Part shown: positions 28,937 through 37,611 of the stretch, in pieces | Layout: each line of letters begins with the position of its first letter | Numbering within the stretch: position 1 is the stretch's first letter | DNA from: Zoogloea sp. | GTDB taxonomy: Bacteria; Pseudomonadota; Gammaproteobacteria; Burkholderiales; Rhodocyclaceae | Length of the DNA: 64,000 nucleotides | NCBI GenBank assembly: GCA_016703645.1 | Contig: JADJBR010000007.1 | Span: 434,001-498,000 of the forward strand | Reading direction: 5' to 3' | The notes under the pieces: model-generated | Database searches by the model: none | What the model was told of the DNA's origin: nothing | What the model saw: only the letters and a program-made list of their open reading frames with translations | Position numbers and translations under genes: made by a program

Positions 28937-29655
28937 GGTAGTTCTCCCTGGATATAAAGCCGCGCTGCGGTCGAGGCCGGGCGGGCAAAGAAACGCTGCA
29001 CGGGTGCGTGCTCGCACACCCGGCCGGCGTCGATGAAGACTACGTCGTCGGCCAGGCGCATGGCCTGACCGAGGTTGTGGGTGGTCATGAGGATGCGCGT
29101 ACCCTCGGTACGGATCTCGCGCACGATGCGTTCAATGGCGTCCACCGACGAGGGATCAAGACTGGCGGTGGGTTCATCGAGGAGAAGCAGGCGTGGTCGG
29201 GTGATCCACGCCCGGGCCAGGGCCAGGCGCTGACGCTCGCCACCGGAGAGGCCGCGGGCGCTGTCGCCCGCACGATGGGCCAGTCCCACCCGCTCCAGCA
29301 CTGCTTGCGCCCGCGCCCGCCGCTCGCCGGCGGCCACGCGCAGGGGGCGCAGGGCCAGCTCCACGTTGGCCTGCACCGAGTCGCGCAGCATCTTCGGCTG
29401 CTGGAAGACCATGGTCACACCGAACTCCGGGCGCGGCCCCCCACCCCAGTCGAAGTGCCCCGCATCGGGCTGAAGCAGGCCGCACACGCTGCGCAGGAAG
29501 ACGCTCTTGCCAGCGCCGTTGGGGCCAAGGAGGATGGTGATGCCCTCCCCGCCCAGCTCCAGGCTGAAGCCGTCGAGCACCGCCCGGCCACCGGCATGCC
29601 AGTGCAGATCATGGATGCGCAGGGGAAACATGGGCACGTCGGCGGGGGTATGCAT
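28918..29655 (-). CDS. tupC: tungstate ABC transporter ATP-binding protein TupC
   Basis: 245 residues with all ABC ATPase motifs: Walker A LLGPNGAGKSVFL, Q-loop MVFQQPKML, signature LSGGERQRLALARAW, Walker B LLLLDEPTASLDP and switch His in MTTHNLGQAMR. The start at MHTPADVP lies within a few bases of the tupB stop; a further Met (MFPLRIHDL) eight codons on is a possible start. It drives uptake by TupB/TupA. Confidence 0.94.
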   Translation of the reverse strand: MHTPADVPMFPLRIHDLHWHAGGRAVLDGFSLELGGEGITILLGPNGAGKSVFLRSVCGLLQPDAGHFDWGGGPRPEFGVTMVFQQPKMLRDSVQANVELALRPLRVAAGERRARAQAVLERVGLAHRAGDSARGLSGGERQRLALARAWITRPRLLLLDEPTASLDPSSVDAIERIVREIRTEGTRILMTTHNLGQAMRLADDVVFIDAGRVCEHAPVQRFFARPASTAARLYIQGELPWRMAF

Positions 29656-29657
29656 AC

Positions 29658-30362
29658 TCAGGCGTAACGGCGCATGGCCCACAAACGCAGCCCGTAGGCC
29701 AACCCGTTGAGAAGGAGGATGACGGCCAGCAGCACCAGGCCCAGGGCCACGGCCAGGGGCAAATCGCCCTTGCTGGTCTCGAGGGCGATGGCGGTGGTCA
29801 TGGTGCGGGTGGATCGGTCGATGTTGCCACCCACGATCATCACCGCCCCCACTTCCGACATGGCCCGCCCGAGGCCGGCCAGCACGGCCACCATCAGGGA
29901 GTGACGGCAGTCGTGCAGCAGCACCCGCACGCTGTCGAACCATCTGAAGCGCATGGCGGTGAGTTCTTCCTCGTACTCGCGCCAGGCGTCCTCTACCGTC
30001 TGGCGGGCGATGGCGGCCATCAGCGGCACCACCAGCAGGGTCTGGGCGATCACCATGGCACTGGGAGAATACAGCAGGCCCAATTCGCCCAGCGGGCCGG
30101 AGCGGGACAGGGCAAGGTAGACCACCACACCCACCACCACCGACGGCAAGCCCATGCAGCCATTGAGGATCACCACCAGCACCTGGCGGCCGGGAAAGCG
30201 TCCCACCCCCAGGCAAGCGCCCAGGGGCAGCCCCACCAGGGTACCCAGGCACACCGCAAGCCCACTCACCTGCAGGGACAGAAGGACGATTTCCGCCACC
30301 CGATGATCAAAGCCGATCAGTAAGGCAAGGGCCTCGGAAAAGGCAAGAGTGAATCCGTTCAT
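29658..30362 (-). CDS. tupB: tungstate ABC transporter permease TupB
   Basis: 234 residues with several membrane helices (for example VLLSLQVSGLAVCLGTLVGL and LVVILNGCMGLPSVVVGVVV). The permease coupling motif region EEELTAMRFRWFDSVRVLL is followed by GRAMSEVGAVMIVGGNI, typical of TupB/ModB permeases. The start at MNGFTLAFSEAL fits the first helix. It follows the unknown 103-residue gene by 22 bp. Confidence 0.93.
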   Translation of the reverse strand: MNGFTLAFSEALALLIGFDHRVAEIVLLSLQVSGLAVCLGTLVGLPLGACLGVGRFPGRQVLVVILNGCMGLPSVVVGVVVYLALSRSGPLGELGLLYSPSAMVIAQTLLVVPLMAAIARQTVEDAWREYEEELTAMRFRWFDSVRVLLHDCRHSLMVAVLAGLGRAMSEVGAVMIVGGNIDRSTRTMTTAIALETSKGDLPLAVALGLVLLAVILLLNGLAYGLRLWAMRRYA

Positions 30363-30384
30363 CGAAAAAAGGAATGACGGACCA

Positions 30385-30696
30385 TCAGCCACCCCCTCGC
30401 TGCATGGCCAGATCGATCCGTGCAAGCAGCGCTTGGCGCGCCGCCCGACTGCCCGAGAGGAAACACAGTTGTGCATGCAGCACCGGGATGCGGAACAGGC
30501 CGATCCGCCTGTCTGGCATCTCGGTCAGCGTTACCTCCAGCACCGTGCCGGGATCATCGACACGCAGCAAGCCAGACCGCGGCATGCTCAACGCCGTGCC
30601 CACGGCAAGACGCAGGCCGCGCTCGAACTCCGCCGCGGTCGCTCCGATTTCGCGCAGGATCCCTCCCGGTGCACACACATCTTCCCGCATTCCCAA
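30385..30696 (-). CDS. small protein of unknown function in the aldehyde oxidoreductase operon
   Basis: 103 residues, soluble, Arg/Leu-rich (GILREIGATAAEFERGLRLA, LLRVDDPGTVLEVTLTEMPD, FRIPVLHAQLCFLSGSRAAR). No domain recognised. It begins 2 bp after the MoaD-like gene and precedes tupB by 22 bp, all in one direction. Its place between a sulfur-carrier-like protein and the tungstate permease suggests a part in cofactor maturation or delivery; nothing in the sequence proves this. Confidence 0.72.
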   Translation of the reverse strand: MGMREDVCAPGGILREIGATAAEFERGLRLAVGTALSMPRSGLLRVDDPGTVLEVTLTEMPDRRIGLFRIPVLHAQLCFLSGSRAARQALLARIDLAMQRGGG

Positions 30697-30698
30697 GT

Positions 30699-30950
30699 TC
30701 AGCCCCCGGCAATGGGCGGCCAGATGGCGAGTTCGTCACCTTCCTTCAGCACATGGGTGTTACGGGCGGCCGGTGCGATGTAATGGCCATTGACCAACAC
30801 CAGGTGGGCGCTCTTCTCGGGCACCCGGTAGCGGGTGATCAGATCGCCCACGGTGGTGCCGGGCATCACTTCGATATCCACCAGGTTGCCGCGTCGCTCC
30901 GCCGGCAGGAGGTCGGAGAGCGACGCGAAGAGCTTGAACACCACCCTCAT
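30699..30950 (-). CDS. MoaD/ThiS-like ubiquitin-fold protein with C-terminal Gly-Gly
   Basis: 83 residues: VVFKLFASLSDLLP, VMPGTTVGDLITRYRV, LVNGHYIA, LKEGDELAIWPPIAGG. The beta-grasp fold and the terminal GG are those of sulfur carriers such as MoaD, which becomes a thiocarboxylate and builds the dithiolene of molybdopterin. Its start overlaps the stop of the flavoprotein gene (ATGA), tying it to the aldehyde oxidoreductase, whose tungsten-pterin cofactor needs dithiolene sulfur. Confidence 0.92.
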   Translation of the reverse strand: MRVVFKLFASLSDLLPAERRGNLVDIEVMPGTTVGDLITRYRVPEKSAHLVLVNGHYIAPAARNTHVLKEGDELAIWPPIAGG

Positions 30951-32233
30951 GCGAAGGCTGCCACCGGATGACGACGGGCCGTGGAGTCGGGCTGGGTTGC
31001 AGCCAGATAGGCCTCGAAGAAACGCTGGGGCGCTTCGAGCAGCACATTCTTCCAGGGGCCCAGGGCAAGTTTGCCTTGGATCAGACCGCGCAAGGCCCCC
31101 ACATGCTGGGTCATGCCGATGGAGGTGGCACCGATCAGCACATCACCCTTGAACTGCAGGCTCAAGTATCGATAGGCCGCTTCGTCCACCTGCTCCACCC
31201 CGTCCTCACCGGGCTCGCCCCACCACTGGCCGAAGGAGGTGGAGATCAGCCCCAGGGTGTCGAGTACGTTGATGGCCAGCACCCCCGGCATGCGTGCGTT
31301 GCCTCCGGCCATGTTGATTGCGGCGACGCGGGCTTGATCGGCCGCATTGGGCTGGATGGCCGACACAAGGTGGGCGCCGGTGAAGAGGTCGGGAGCCTCC
31401 GCCACGTCGCCAGCGGCAAAGATGCCCGGTACGCTGGTTTCCATTCGGGCATCCACCAGCACACCCTTGGCCACATGCACCGGCGTCGCATCCAGGAAGG
31501 CCGCGTTGGGTGCCACCCCGGCTGCCACGATGACCAGGTCGCAGGGCAATTTGTCACCGGTGGACAGACTGACGGTAAGGGGCGAATCGCCCCCCTCGCT
31601 GCGCTCAATGCGTTCCACCCCGGCAGACGTGACCACGCGGATGCCCTGCTCCTCCACCCAGCGCTTGATCATGCCGCCAGCCTTGGGCGTCATCATGCGC
31701 GGCACCATCCGGTCGCCCATTTCGACGACGGTCAGTTCGACGCCGCGTTTGGCCAGCGCCTCCATGATGATGCAACCGATGAAGCCGGCACCGAGTTGCA
31801 GCACGCGGGCGCCGGGCCGTGCATGCCTGGCGATGGCGCGGGCGTCCTCCAGGGTCCAGCAGGTTTGCACTTCCGGCAGATCCACGCCGGGAATGGGAGG
31901 GCGGACGGGATGCGACCCCGTGGCCACCAGCAGGCGGTCGTAAGTCTCGAAGTGGCCGTCGGCAAAGAGTACGCGCTGGGCCGGAGTGTCAACCGCCACT
32001 GCCCGACCGTTCAGCAGGCGTACCCCCAGCTTTTCAAAGTGACCCGGCGTCTTGCGCAGCCAGGTGCCGGATTCGTCGATGTTGCCTTCCAGTAGATAGG
32101 GAATGGCCATGCGCGAGTAGGAAGGTTCGTTCTCGCTGCCGACCATCACAATCTCGTCGCGGGGCGCGGCCTTGCGCAGGGCCTCGACCGCCACCACGCC
32201 GGCCGGGCCATTGCCCAGGATCAGATGTTTCAT
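30947..32233 (-). CDS. aorC: FAD/NAD(P)-dependent oxidoreductase subunit of the aldehyde oxidoreductase (AorC-like)
   Basis: 428 residues, pyridine nucleotide-disulfide reductase fold: FAD motif HLILGNGPAGVVAVEAL, NAD motif VLQLGAGFIGCIIMEALAKR, and second FAD motif ETSVPGIFAAGDVAEAPD. No redox-active CxxC pair, as in NADH oxidase and ferredoxin reductase relatives. In three-subunit tungsten AORs of Aromatoleum type such a subunit passes electrons between the FeS subunit and NAD. It follows the AOR catalytic gene after 125 bp with no obvious terminator between. The symbol is given by analogy. Confidence 0.85.
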   Translation of the reverse strand: MKHLILGNGPAGVVAVEALRKAAPRDEIVMVGSENEPSYSRMAIPYLLEGNIDESGTWLRKTPGHFEKLGVRLLNGRAVAVDTPAQRVLFADGHFETYDRLLVATGSHPVRPPIPGVDLPEVQTCWTLEDARAIARHARPGARVLQLGAGFIGCIIMEALAKRGVELTVVEMGDRMVPRMMTPKAGGMIKRWVEEQGIRVVTSAGVERIERSEGGDSPLTVSLSTGDKLPCDLVIVAAGVAPNAAFLDATPVHVAKGVLVDARMETSVPGIFAAGDVAEAPDLFTGAHLVSAIQPNAADQARVAAINMAGGNARMPGVLAINVLDTLGLISTSFGQWWGEPGEDGVEQVDEAAYRYLSLQFKGDVLIGATSIGMTQHVGALRGLIQGKLALGPWKNVLLEAPQRFFEAYLAATQPDSTARRHPVAAFA

Positions 32234-32358
32234 GGATAAATCCTCAACGTCAGGCACGTGCCGACGCCTGCCCTATGGCGGTGTCGACACGTGTTCAACA
32301 GATGGCCTGAAGCGCCGGCAGCCCTTGGCGGGGAATATCGGCACTTCCGGATCGGCGC

Positions 32359-34206
32359 TCAGAGCCCCAGGCGTTCCAGGGTCTCGGGGGTCGGCACCCC
32401 TTCCTGGGTCCAGCCCCGGAGGGTGTAGTACTCGGGCAGCATCTTGTCGATGCCGCTGACGAGCCCCTTGGCGGGTCCGGTCTGGGCTGCTTCGGTCTTG
32501 AGGCGCGGCGGCAGGTCGTCATCCTTGCGGGTGAGGCCCGCCGCGTTGTTGAAGAGACGCTCCATGTTCCAGATGCGCTCGCCCATGGCGTTGAGCTTTT
32601 CCATCGACCAGTCGCCCTCGCAGGCGGCTTCGATCTGGGGCTGCACGTCGGCCACTGTCCAGGCGAAGGAGGTAAAGACGCAGATCCCGGCGGCATCGAA
32701 GACCGCGGTGGCATCCTGGAAAGCCTTGACCAGCTCCGGCTTGCCCTCGGTAACCAGCGGATCGGTCTTGACCGGAATGCCAAGCACTTCGGAAGCCACC
32801 GTGTAGGAGCGCAGATGGCACGCTCCGCGGTTGGAAGTGGCGTAGGTGAGGCCCATACCCTGGATGCCGCGGGCGTCATAGGCCGGGAACTCCTGGCCCT
32901 TGACGGTCATGGACAGCTCCGGGTATCCGTACTTGGTGCACAGACGCTTCGACCCCTGGCCGATCTCCTTGCCGAAACCCTCTCCCCTGGCGGTGAGTTC
33001 CGACAAGGTGGCCAGCGCTTCAGCAGAGCCGAAGGGCGCTGCAATGCCGATCTGCTCCTTCGTCAGCACGCCCTTTTCGTAAAGCTCCATGACGGCACCG
33101 ATGGTGGCGCCGAAGGAGATCGGATCCATGCCTTGCTCGTTGCACAGGAGGTTGGCGTATTGGAGGGCTTCCAGGTCACCCACGCCATTGGCCGCGCCAA
33201 GGGCCCAGGCTGCTTCATACTCGAGGCCACCGGAGGCGCCCCAGTATTCGGGCTTGTTCACCACCGTGAAGTGGCCCTTGTCGATCTCGGAGATCCGGCC
33301 GCAGGCAATGGTGCAGCCGAAGCACGCCGCATTGGTCACCAGATGGGTCTTGCCGTCGGTGGGGCGCTTCTCGTGCATGGCCTCCGCCGAGATCTTGCCG
33401 GCCTCCTCGAACTGTACGTTCTGGTGGTTACGGGTAGGCAGCGCGCCCATCTCGTTGATCACGTTCATCAGCACCTGGGTGCCATACTTGGGCAGCCCCT
33501 GGCCGGTGACCGCGTTGTCTGCCAGAACCTTCTTCTTCTCGGCGGTGATCTTCATGAAGGCCTTCATGTCCTTGATGCCGGACATGCCCTTTGTTCCGCG
33601 GAGGGCCACGGCCTTGAGGTTCTTCGAGCCCATCACGGCGCCAACGCCGGAACGACCGGCGGCCCGGTGCAGGTCATTGACGATGCAGGCAAAGAGCACC
33701 TGGTTCTCGCCGGCCAGGCCGATGGACGAAACCCGGATCAGCGGATCCTGGTGGCGGTGCTTGATGCTCTCCTCGGTCTCCCAGCAGCTCTTGCCCCACA
33801 GGTCGGAGGCGTCCTTGAGTTCGGCCTTGTCGTTTTCGACATAGAGATACACCGGTTTGGGCGATCGGCCCTCGAAGATGATCATGTCCCAGCCGGCAAA
33901 CTTCATCTCGGCGCCAAAGAAGCCGCCCGAGTTGGAGCAGGCGATGGCGCCCGTGAGCGGCCCCTTGGTGACCACGGTGTAGCGGCCGCCGGTGGATGCC
34001 ATCGTGCCGGTGAGCGGCCCGGTGGACATGATCATCTTGTTGTCCGGCGAAAGGGGATCGACCTTGGGGTCGATCTCCGACACCAGATACTTGGTGGCGA
34101 GACCGCGGGAGCCGAGGTATTCGTCGGCCCACTGCATGTTCAGCGGCTCTTCCTTGCAGGTGCCTTCGGTGAGATTGACCCGCAGTACTTTTCTGTTCCA
34201 GCCCAT
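32359..34206 (-). CDS. aorB: aldehyde:ferredoxin oxidoreductase, tungsten-pterin catalytic subunit (AorB-like)
   Basis: 615 residues, normal AOR length. The N-terminal domain has KVLRVNLTEG and the GPLTG blocks (STGPLTGTMASTGG, KGPLTGAIACSNSGG). The [4Fe-4S] ligands are Cys295, Cys298, Cys302 (CFGCTIACGR) and Cys509 (AAGICVFTSF), the classical CX2CX3CXnC pattern. It oxidises aldehydes to carboxylic acids with a bis-pterin tungsten site. The start at MGWNRKVLRV is 10 bp after the FeS-subunit gene. The neighbouring tungstate transporter supports tungsten over molybdenum. Confidence 0.95.
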   Translation of the reverse strand: MGWNRKVLRVNLTEGTCKEEPLNMQWADEYLGSRGLATKYLVSEIDPKVDPLSPDNKMIMSTGPLTGTMASTGGRYTVVTKGPLTGAIACSNSGGFFGAEMKFAGWDMIIFEGRSPKPVYLYVENDKAELKDASDLWGKSCWETEESIKHRHQDPLIRVSSIGLAGENQVLFACIVNDLHRAAGRSGVGAVMGSKNLKAVALRGTKGMSGIKDMKAFMKITAEKKKVLADNAVTGQGLPKYGTQVLMNVINEMGALPTRNHQNVQFEEAGKISAEAMHEKRPTDGKTHLVTNAACFGCTIACGRISEIDKGHFTVVNKPEYWGASGGLEYEAAWALGAANGVGDLEALQYANLLCNEQGMDPISFGATIGAVMELYEKGVLTKEQIGIAAPFGSAEALATLSELTARGEGFGKEIGQGSKRLCTKYGYPELSMTVKGQEFPAYDARGIQGMGLTYATSNRGACHLRSYTVASEVLGIPVKTDPLVTEGKPELVKAFQDATAVFDAAGICVFTSFAWTVADVQPQIEAACEGDWSMEKLNAMGERIWNMERLFNNAAGLTRKDDDLPPRLKTEAAQTGPAKGLVSGIDKMLPEYYTLRGWTQEGVPTPETLERLGL

Positions 34207-34216
34207 GGTCTGCCTC

Positions 34217-34690
34217 CTAGTCCGAAACGGCCGTATTGGCCTTGGCAGCCCAGGCCCGCATGCGGTCCAGGCCGGTCCAGTCCGCATCCACGTAGGTGAT
34301 CGCGCCAGTGGGGCAGGCCGTGGCGCAAGCGGGGTCGCCTCCGCACAAATCACATTTCTGGACCTTGCCGGTATCCTGGTTGTAATTCACCGTTCCGAAC
34401 GGACAGGCGATGGTGCACACCTTGCAGCCGACACAGACGTCGTCGAAGACCTGTTTGGCCCCCGTCGCCGCATCGATGCGGATTGCGTCCACCGGGCAGG
34501 CGTTGAGGCACCAGGCCTCGGTGCACTGGGTGCAGGTATAGGGAACCTTGCGCCCCTCGGTTTCAAAACTGAAAACCTTGATGCGCGACTTTGACGGATT
34601 GATGACCCCGGTGTGTTCGACCGAGCATGCCATTTCACACTGCAGGCAGCCGGTACACTTCTTGGGGTCAATGTGCAGGGATTTCCACAT
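34217..34690 (-). CDS. aorA: polyferredoxin-type [4Fe-4S] subunit of the aldehyde oxidoreductase (AorA-like)
   Basis: 157 residues with four cysteine clusters: CTGCLQCEMACS, CTQCTEAWCLNACP, CVGCKVCTIACP, CDLCGGDPACATACP, matching the HycB/DmsB-like electron-transfer family with up to four [4Fe-4S] centres. AAGGAGGAG ends 4-5 bases before the spacer leading to the ATG and decides the start at MWKSLHID. It is first in the eight-gene operon and should relay electrons between the catalytic and flavin subunits. Confidence 0.93.
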   Translation of the reverse strand: MWKSLHIDPKKCTGCLQCEMACSVEHTGVINPSKSRIKVFSFETEGRKVPYTCTQCTEAWCLNACPVDAIRIDAATGAKQVFDDVCVGCKVCTIACPFGTVNYNQDTGKVQKCDLCGGDPACATACPTGAITYVDADWTGLDRMRAWAAKANTAVSD

Positions 34691-34955
34691 TGAACAACTC
34701 CTCCTTATGAGTGGTAAATCGGCAGGTGCGATAACTTTGTGTATCGATGGCTCGCCGAATAACGGCGGCCTTTGCATCCTGCCAGAGCGTCTCTCCCGCA
34801 CGGCACGACTACGTTTTCTCGCAGTTCCGGGCCGACAATTCAGCATACCCAGCGGAGTCGGCTTGTCAATGCGCAGTGCGGCACAAAAGGCCGTGCTGCC
34901 TGCATCCGGCCGAGTATGTTATTAATCGGTTTTGCCCTTGACCCGGAGTCGCGAC
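34691..34955. promoter_or_regulatory. divergent regulatory region between the aldehyde oxidoreductase operon and moeA
   Basis: 265 bases without a gene. On the minus strand TTGACA (34869-34864) and TATGCT (34847-34842), 16 bases apart, make a plausible sigma70 promoter; this would give the aor transcript a leader of roughly 145 bases. The leader contains at least one small hairpin (around 34749-34770). No ModE-like or sigma54 site was recognised. A promoter for moeA is not evident. Confidence 0.45.
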
Positions 34956-36209
34956 ATGAATTTGGACAATGGCTGCAGCGCATCCGGCGCCCGCAAGTCC
35001 CTCTCGGTGGACGACGCCCGCCGCATCATCCTGGACGCCTTGTCGCCCGTATCGGGCTGGGAGAGGGTTGCCATCCGCAGCGCCTTGGGGCGCATCCTCA
35101 GCGACGATGTGATCGCGCCTTGCAATGTTCCGGCCCACGACAATTCAGCCATGGATGGCTATGCCGTGCGTGCCGAAGATCTGTCGGCCGATACCGAATC
35201 GAAGCTGCAGGTCGTGGGCACGGCCTTCGCGGGTCGGGGCTTCTCGGGCATTGTTGGCAAGGGGCAGGCCGTACGCATCATGACCGGCGGCGTCATGCCG
35301 ATGGGTGCCGATACCATCGTGGTGCAGGAGGTCGCTCGCCCGGAGGGTGATCAGGTGATCGTCCCCGGCGGAGTCCGCCGCGGCCAGAATGTCCGTCGCG
35401 CTGGCGAGGATCTGGCTGCGGGCGCTGTCGCCCTTCCCCGCGGCAAGCGCATGGGCCCCGCCGAACTCGGCCTCGTGGCATCCCTCGGCATTGCCGAGGT
35501 CAGCGTCATGCGGCGTCTGCGAGTGGCGTTCTTTTCCACCGGGGACGAACTTGCCAGCATCGGCCGCCCCCTGGCACCCGGCGAAGTCTACGACTCCAAT
35601 CGCTATACCCTCCATGGCGCCCTGACCCGGCTGGGCTGTGACCTGCTGGACATGGGAGTGATTCCGGACCGGCCCGAGGCCCTTGAGGCGGCCTTCCGCG
35701 AGGCCGCCTCAGCTTCGGATGTGGTTCTGACCACCGGCGGGGTCTCGGTGGGTGAGGCGGACTTCATCCGCGAGCTGATGGGGCGGCTCGGGGAGGTGAG
35801 TTTCTGGAAGATCGACATCAAGCCCGGCCGCCCCATGGCCTTCGGCCGTATCGGCACCACCTGGATGTTCGGCTTGCCCGGTAATCCGGTGGCGGTCATG
35901 GTGACGTACTACCAATTCGTGATGGACGCGCTGCTCAAGATCGCCGGCCTTGACCCGCTACCTGAGCGGCCTCTGGTGCCGGTCGCCTGCACGACCTCCA
36001 TTCGCAAGCTCTCCGGCCGTCGGGAATATTTGCGTGGGCGGATCTTTGCCGAAGACGGGATCTGGAAGGTGCGCTCCGCGTCCGCCCAGGGATCGGGCAT
36101 CCTGCGTTCCATGTCGGAGGCGAACTGCTTCATCGTGCTGAATGAAGGCAGGGGCGACGTGATGCCCGGAGACATTGTGGATGTTCAGTTGTTCGACGGG
36201 CTGATCTGA
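34956..36209 (+). CDS. moeA: molybdopterin molybdenumtransferase MoeA
   Basis: 417 residues: VPAHDNSAMDGYAVRAEDL, IMTGGVMPMGADTIVVQE, the MoCF-binding domain with TTGGVSVGEADFI and GLPGNPVAVMVTYYQF, and a C-terminal beta domain. MoeA inserts the metal into adenylylated molybdopterin. Placed head-to-head with the tungsten aldehyde oxidoreductase operon, it may be the copy dedicated to tungsten insertion; that is inference. Its 3' end overlaps the convergent capA-like gene by 25 bases. Confidence 0.94.
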   Translation: MNLDNGCSASGARKSLSVDDARRIILDALSPVSGWERVAIRSALGRILSDDVIAPCNVPAHDNSAMDGYAVRAEDLSADTESKLQVVGTAFAGRGFSGIVGKGQAVRIMTGGVMPMGADTIVVQEVARPEGDQVIVPGGVRRGQNVRRAGEDLAAGAVALPRGKRMGPAELGLVASLGIAEVSVMRRLRVAFFSTGDELASIGRPLAPGEVYDSNRYTLHGALTRLGCDLLDMGVIPDRPEALEAAFREAASASDVVLTTGGVSVGEADFIRELMGRLGEVSFWKIDIKPGRPMAFGRIGTTWMFGLPGNPVAVMVTYYQFVMDALLKIAGLDPLPERPLVPVACTTSIRKLSGRREYLRGRIFAEDGIWKVRSASAQGSGILRSMSEANCFIVLNEGRGDVMPGDIVDVQLFDGLI

Positions 36210-37198
36210 GCCGAGGGGGCCTCGACAGACACACCCATGCGGCACAGGCGTGGCCGGATGTCACCGCGCTTGCCGCATGGCGTTGCGGCCCGTTCGGCCG
36301 GTGATGGCAGGCCCTCTTCGTCCATGCGGGCCTCCACCGTATGCCAGGCCACCACCCCATGCCGGTCCAGACGCAGGCTCAGTAGCCAGCCCACCCGGGC
36401 GGCGGGTAGCTCGAAGCCGTCGAAGACGAAGTTGCCCAGGCTGTAGATGATCGGCCGCCCCTTGTAGATCTCGGTCCCCTGGGTCACGTGGGGGTGGCCG
36501 CCCACCACGGCTGCGGCCCCTGCATCGATCATGCGCCGGGCCAGCTGGCGTTGCCGCGCCGAGGGCGCGGGCTCCCGCTCCCAGCCCCAGTGCATGAAGG
36601 GGATCACCAGGTGGGCGCCGGCCTTGCGGGCGGCACGGATGTCGGACAGCACCTGGCTGTCCTCGCTCCAGGCAATGCCTGGCCGACTGGCCCCGGCTTC
36701 GAAGGAGCGGGGCTTGAACTCGTTGTAGCCCAGCACCGCGACCCGCAGGCCTTTTTGCTCAACCCACAGGGGTGCGTGGGCCTCCGCCAGGTTGCGTCCG
36801 CCACCGAAATGGCGGATGCCGGCTGCCTGCAGATGGCCCATGGTCTCGATGAACCCCGCCTGCCCGTAGTCGCCCGAGTGATTGTTGGAAAGGGCCAGGG
36901 CATCAAAACGCCCCTTGAGCGTGGCCAACACCCGGGGATGGGCCCGGAAGCTGTAGATCTTGTTGGCCAGGGGCGCACCCGTGGTGGCCACCGGGCACTC
37001 CAGATTGCCGATGCGGTAGTCGGCCCGGTCGAGGATGGGTGCGAACGCGGCCAGGGGGTCGCGTCCTGCAGCCAGCGCCCTGCCCGGCCCATCGTCGAGC
37101 ATGATGTCGCCGGCAAAGAGCAGTTCCAGATCGGCCGCCGACGCGAGCGTCGCCGTGGCGGTCAGCAGCGCCGCAAGTAGCGTCTTGATGGCCTTCAT
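36185..37198 (-). CDS. CapA family metallophosphatase-like protein
   Basis: 337 residues. Signal peptide (LLAALLTATATLASA) and the CapA/YwtB metallophosphatase-type motifs LLFAGDIMLDDGPG, ALSNNHSGDYG, VIPFMHWGWE, VGGHPHVTQG and SLGNFVFD. The family is linked to poly-gamma-glutamate or capsule synthesis, but most members are uncharacterised and no capsule genes are near. The start overlaps the stop of the upstream secreted-protein gene (ATGA). Confidence 0.9.
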   Translation of the reverse strand: MKAIKTLLAALLTATATLASAADLELLFAGDIMLDDGPGRALAAGRDPLAAFAPILDRADYRIGNLECPVATTGAPLANKIYSFRAHPRVLATLKGRFDALALSNNHSGDYGQAGFIETMGHLQAAGIRHFGGGRNLAEAHAPLWVEQKGLRVAVLGYNEFKPRSFEAGASRPGIAWSEDSQVLSDIRAARKAGAHLVIPFMHWGWEREPAPSARQRQLARRMIDAGAAAVVGGHPHVTQGTEIYKGRPIIYSLGNFVFDGFELPAARVGWLLSLRLDRHGVVAWHTVEARMDEEGLPSPAERAATPCGKRGDIRPRLCRMGVSVEAPSAQISPSNN

Positions 37199-37611
37199 CG
37201 CCGCACCTCCGCGCGCTGCTCGCACCAGAACTCGAGCTCGCTGTCACGCACCGGCTCATAGACCCGCTGCAGTCCGGTGAAACCATGTGCGCCCCGGAGG
37301 CCCGGCCTGGGCAGGGCATAACTGGCCTGGTGGATGGGCACCGGGCCCTGCTCCCGGTCCACGTAGGTGTAGATCCTGACACCTGCGATATCCGCCGGCC
37401 GGGCCTGAAACACCAGCTTGAAAAGAAAGTAGCTTCCCACGGCCACGGCCTCGACGCCGTAAGGGCTGTCCACGTGCGTTGCACTATGAACCCGGGTCTC
37501 GCCGCCATAGGTGACATGGCAATCAATGCGCGGTGCGGCACCGGCAAGGGCCGACGCACTCAAGCCGGACGCCATGCACGCGAGCCAGACGGGGATGAAC
37601 GCTACTTTCAT
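37195..37611 (-). CDS. secreted protein of unknown function
   Basis: 138 residues with a signal peptide (IPVWLACMASGLSASALA), two cysteines in the mature part (CHVTYGG and EFWCEQR) that could form a disulfide, and an aromatic-rich core (YFLFKLVFQARP). No family recognised. Both ends overlap neighbours by four bases (rmuC stop before it, capA-like start after it), so it belongs to the rmuC-unknown-capA series and is probably periplasmic. Confidence 0.75.
   Translation of the reverse strand: MKVAFIPVWLACMASGLSASALAGAAPRIDCHVTYGGETRVHSATHVDSPYGVEAVAVGSYFLFKLVFQARPADIAGVRIYTYVDREQGPVPIHQASYALPRPGLRGAHGFTGLQRVYEPVRDSELEFWCEQRAEVRR

Noticed and set aside
28937-30252. 444-residue reading of tupC extended upstream
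   Set aside because: The extra N-terminus is a frame-shifted shadow of tupB; the ABC domain starts near MHTPADVP.
34738-34790. sigma54 promoter for the aldehyde oxidoreductase operon
   Set aside because: A TGGCAGGATGCA stretch on the minus strand has the right flavour but lacks the GG-N10-GC spacing.
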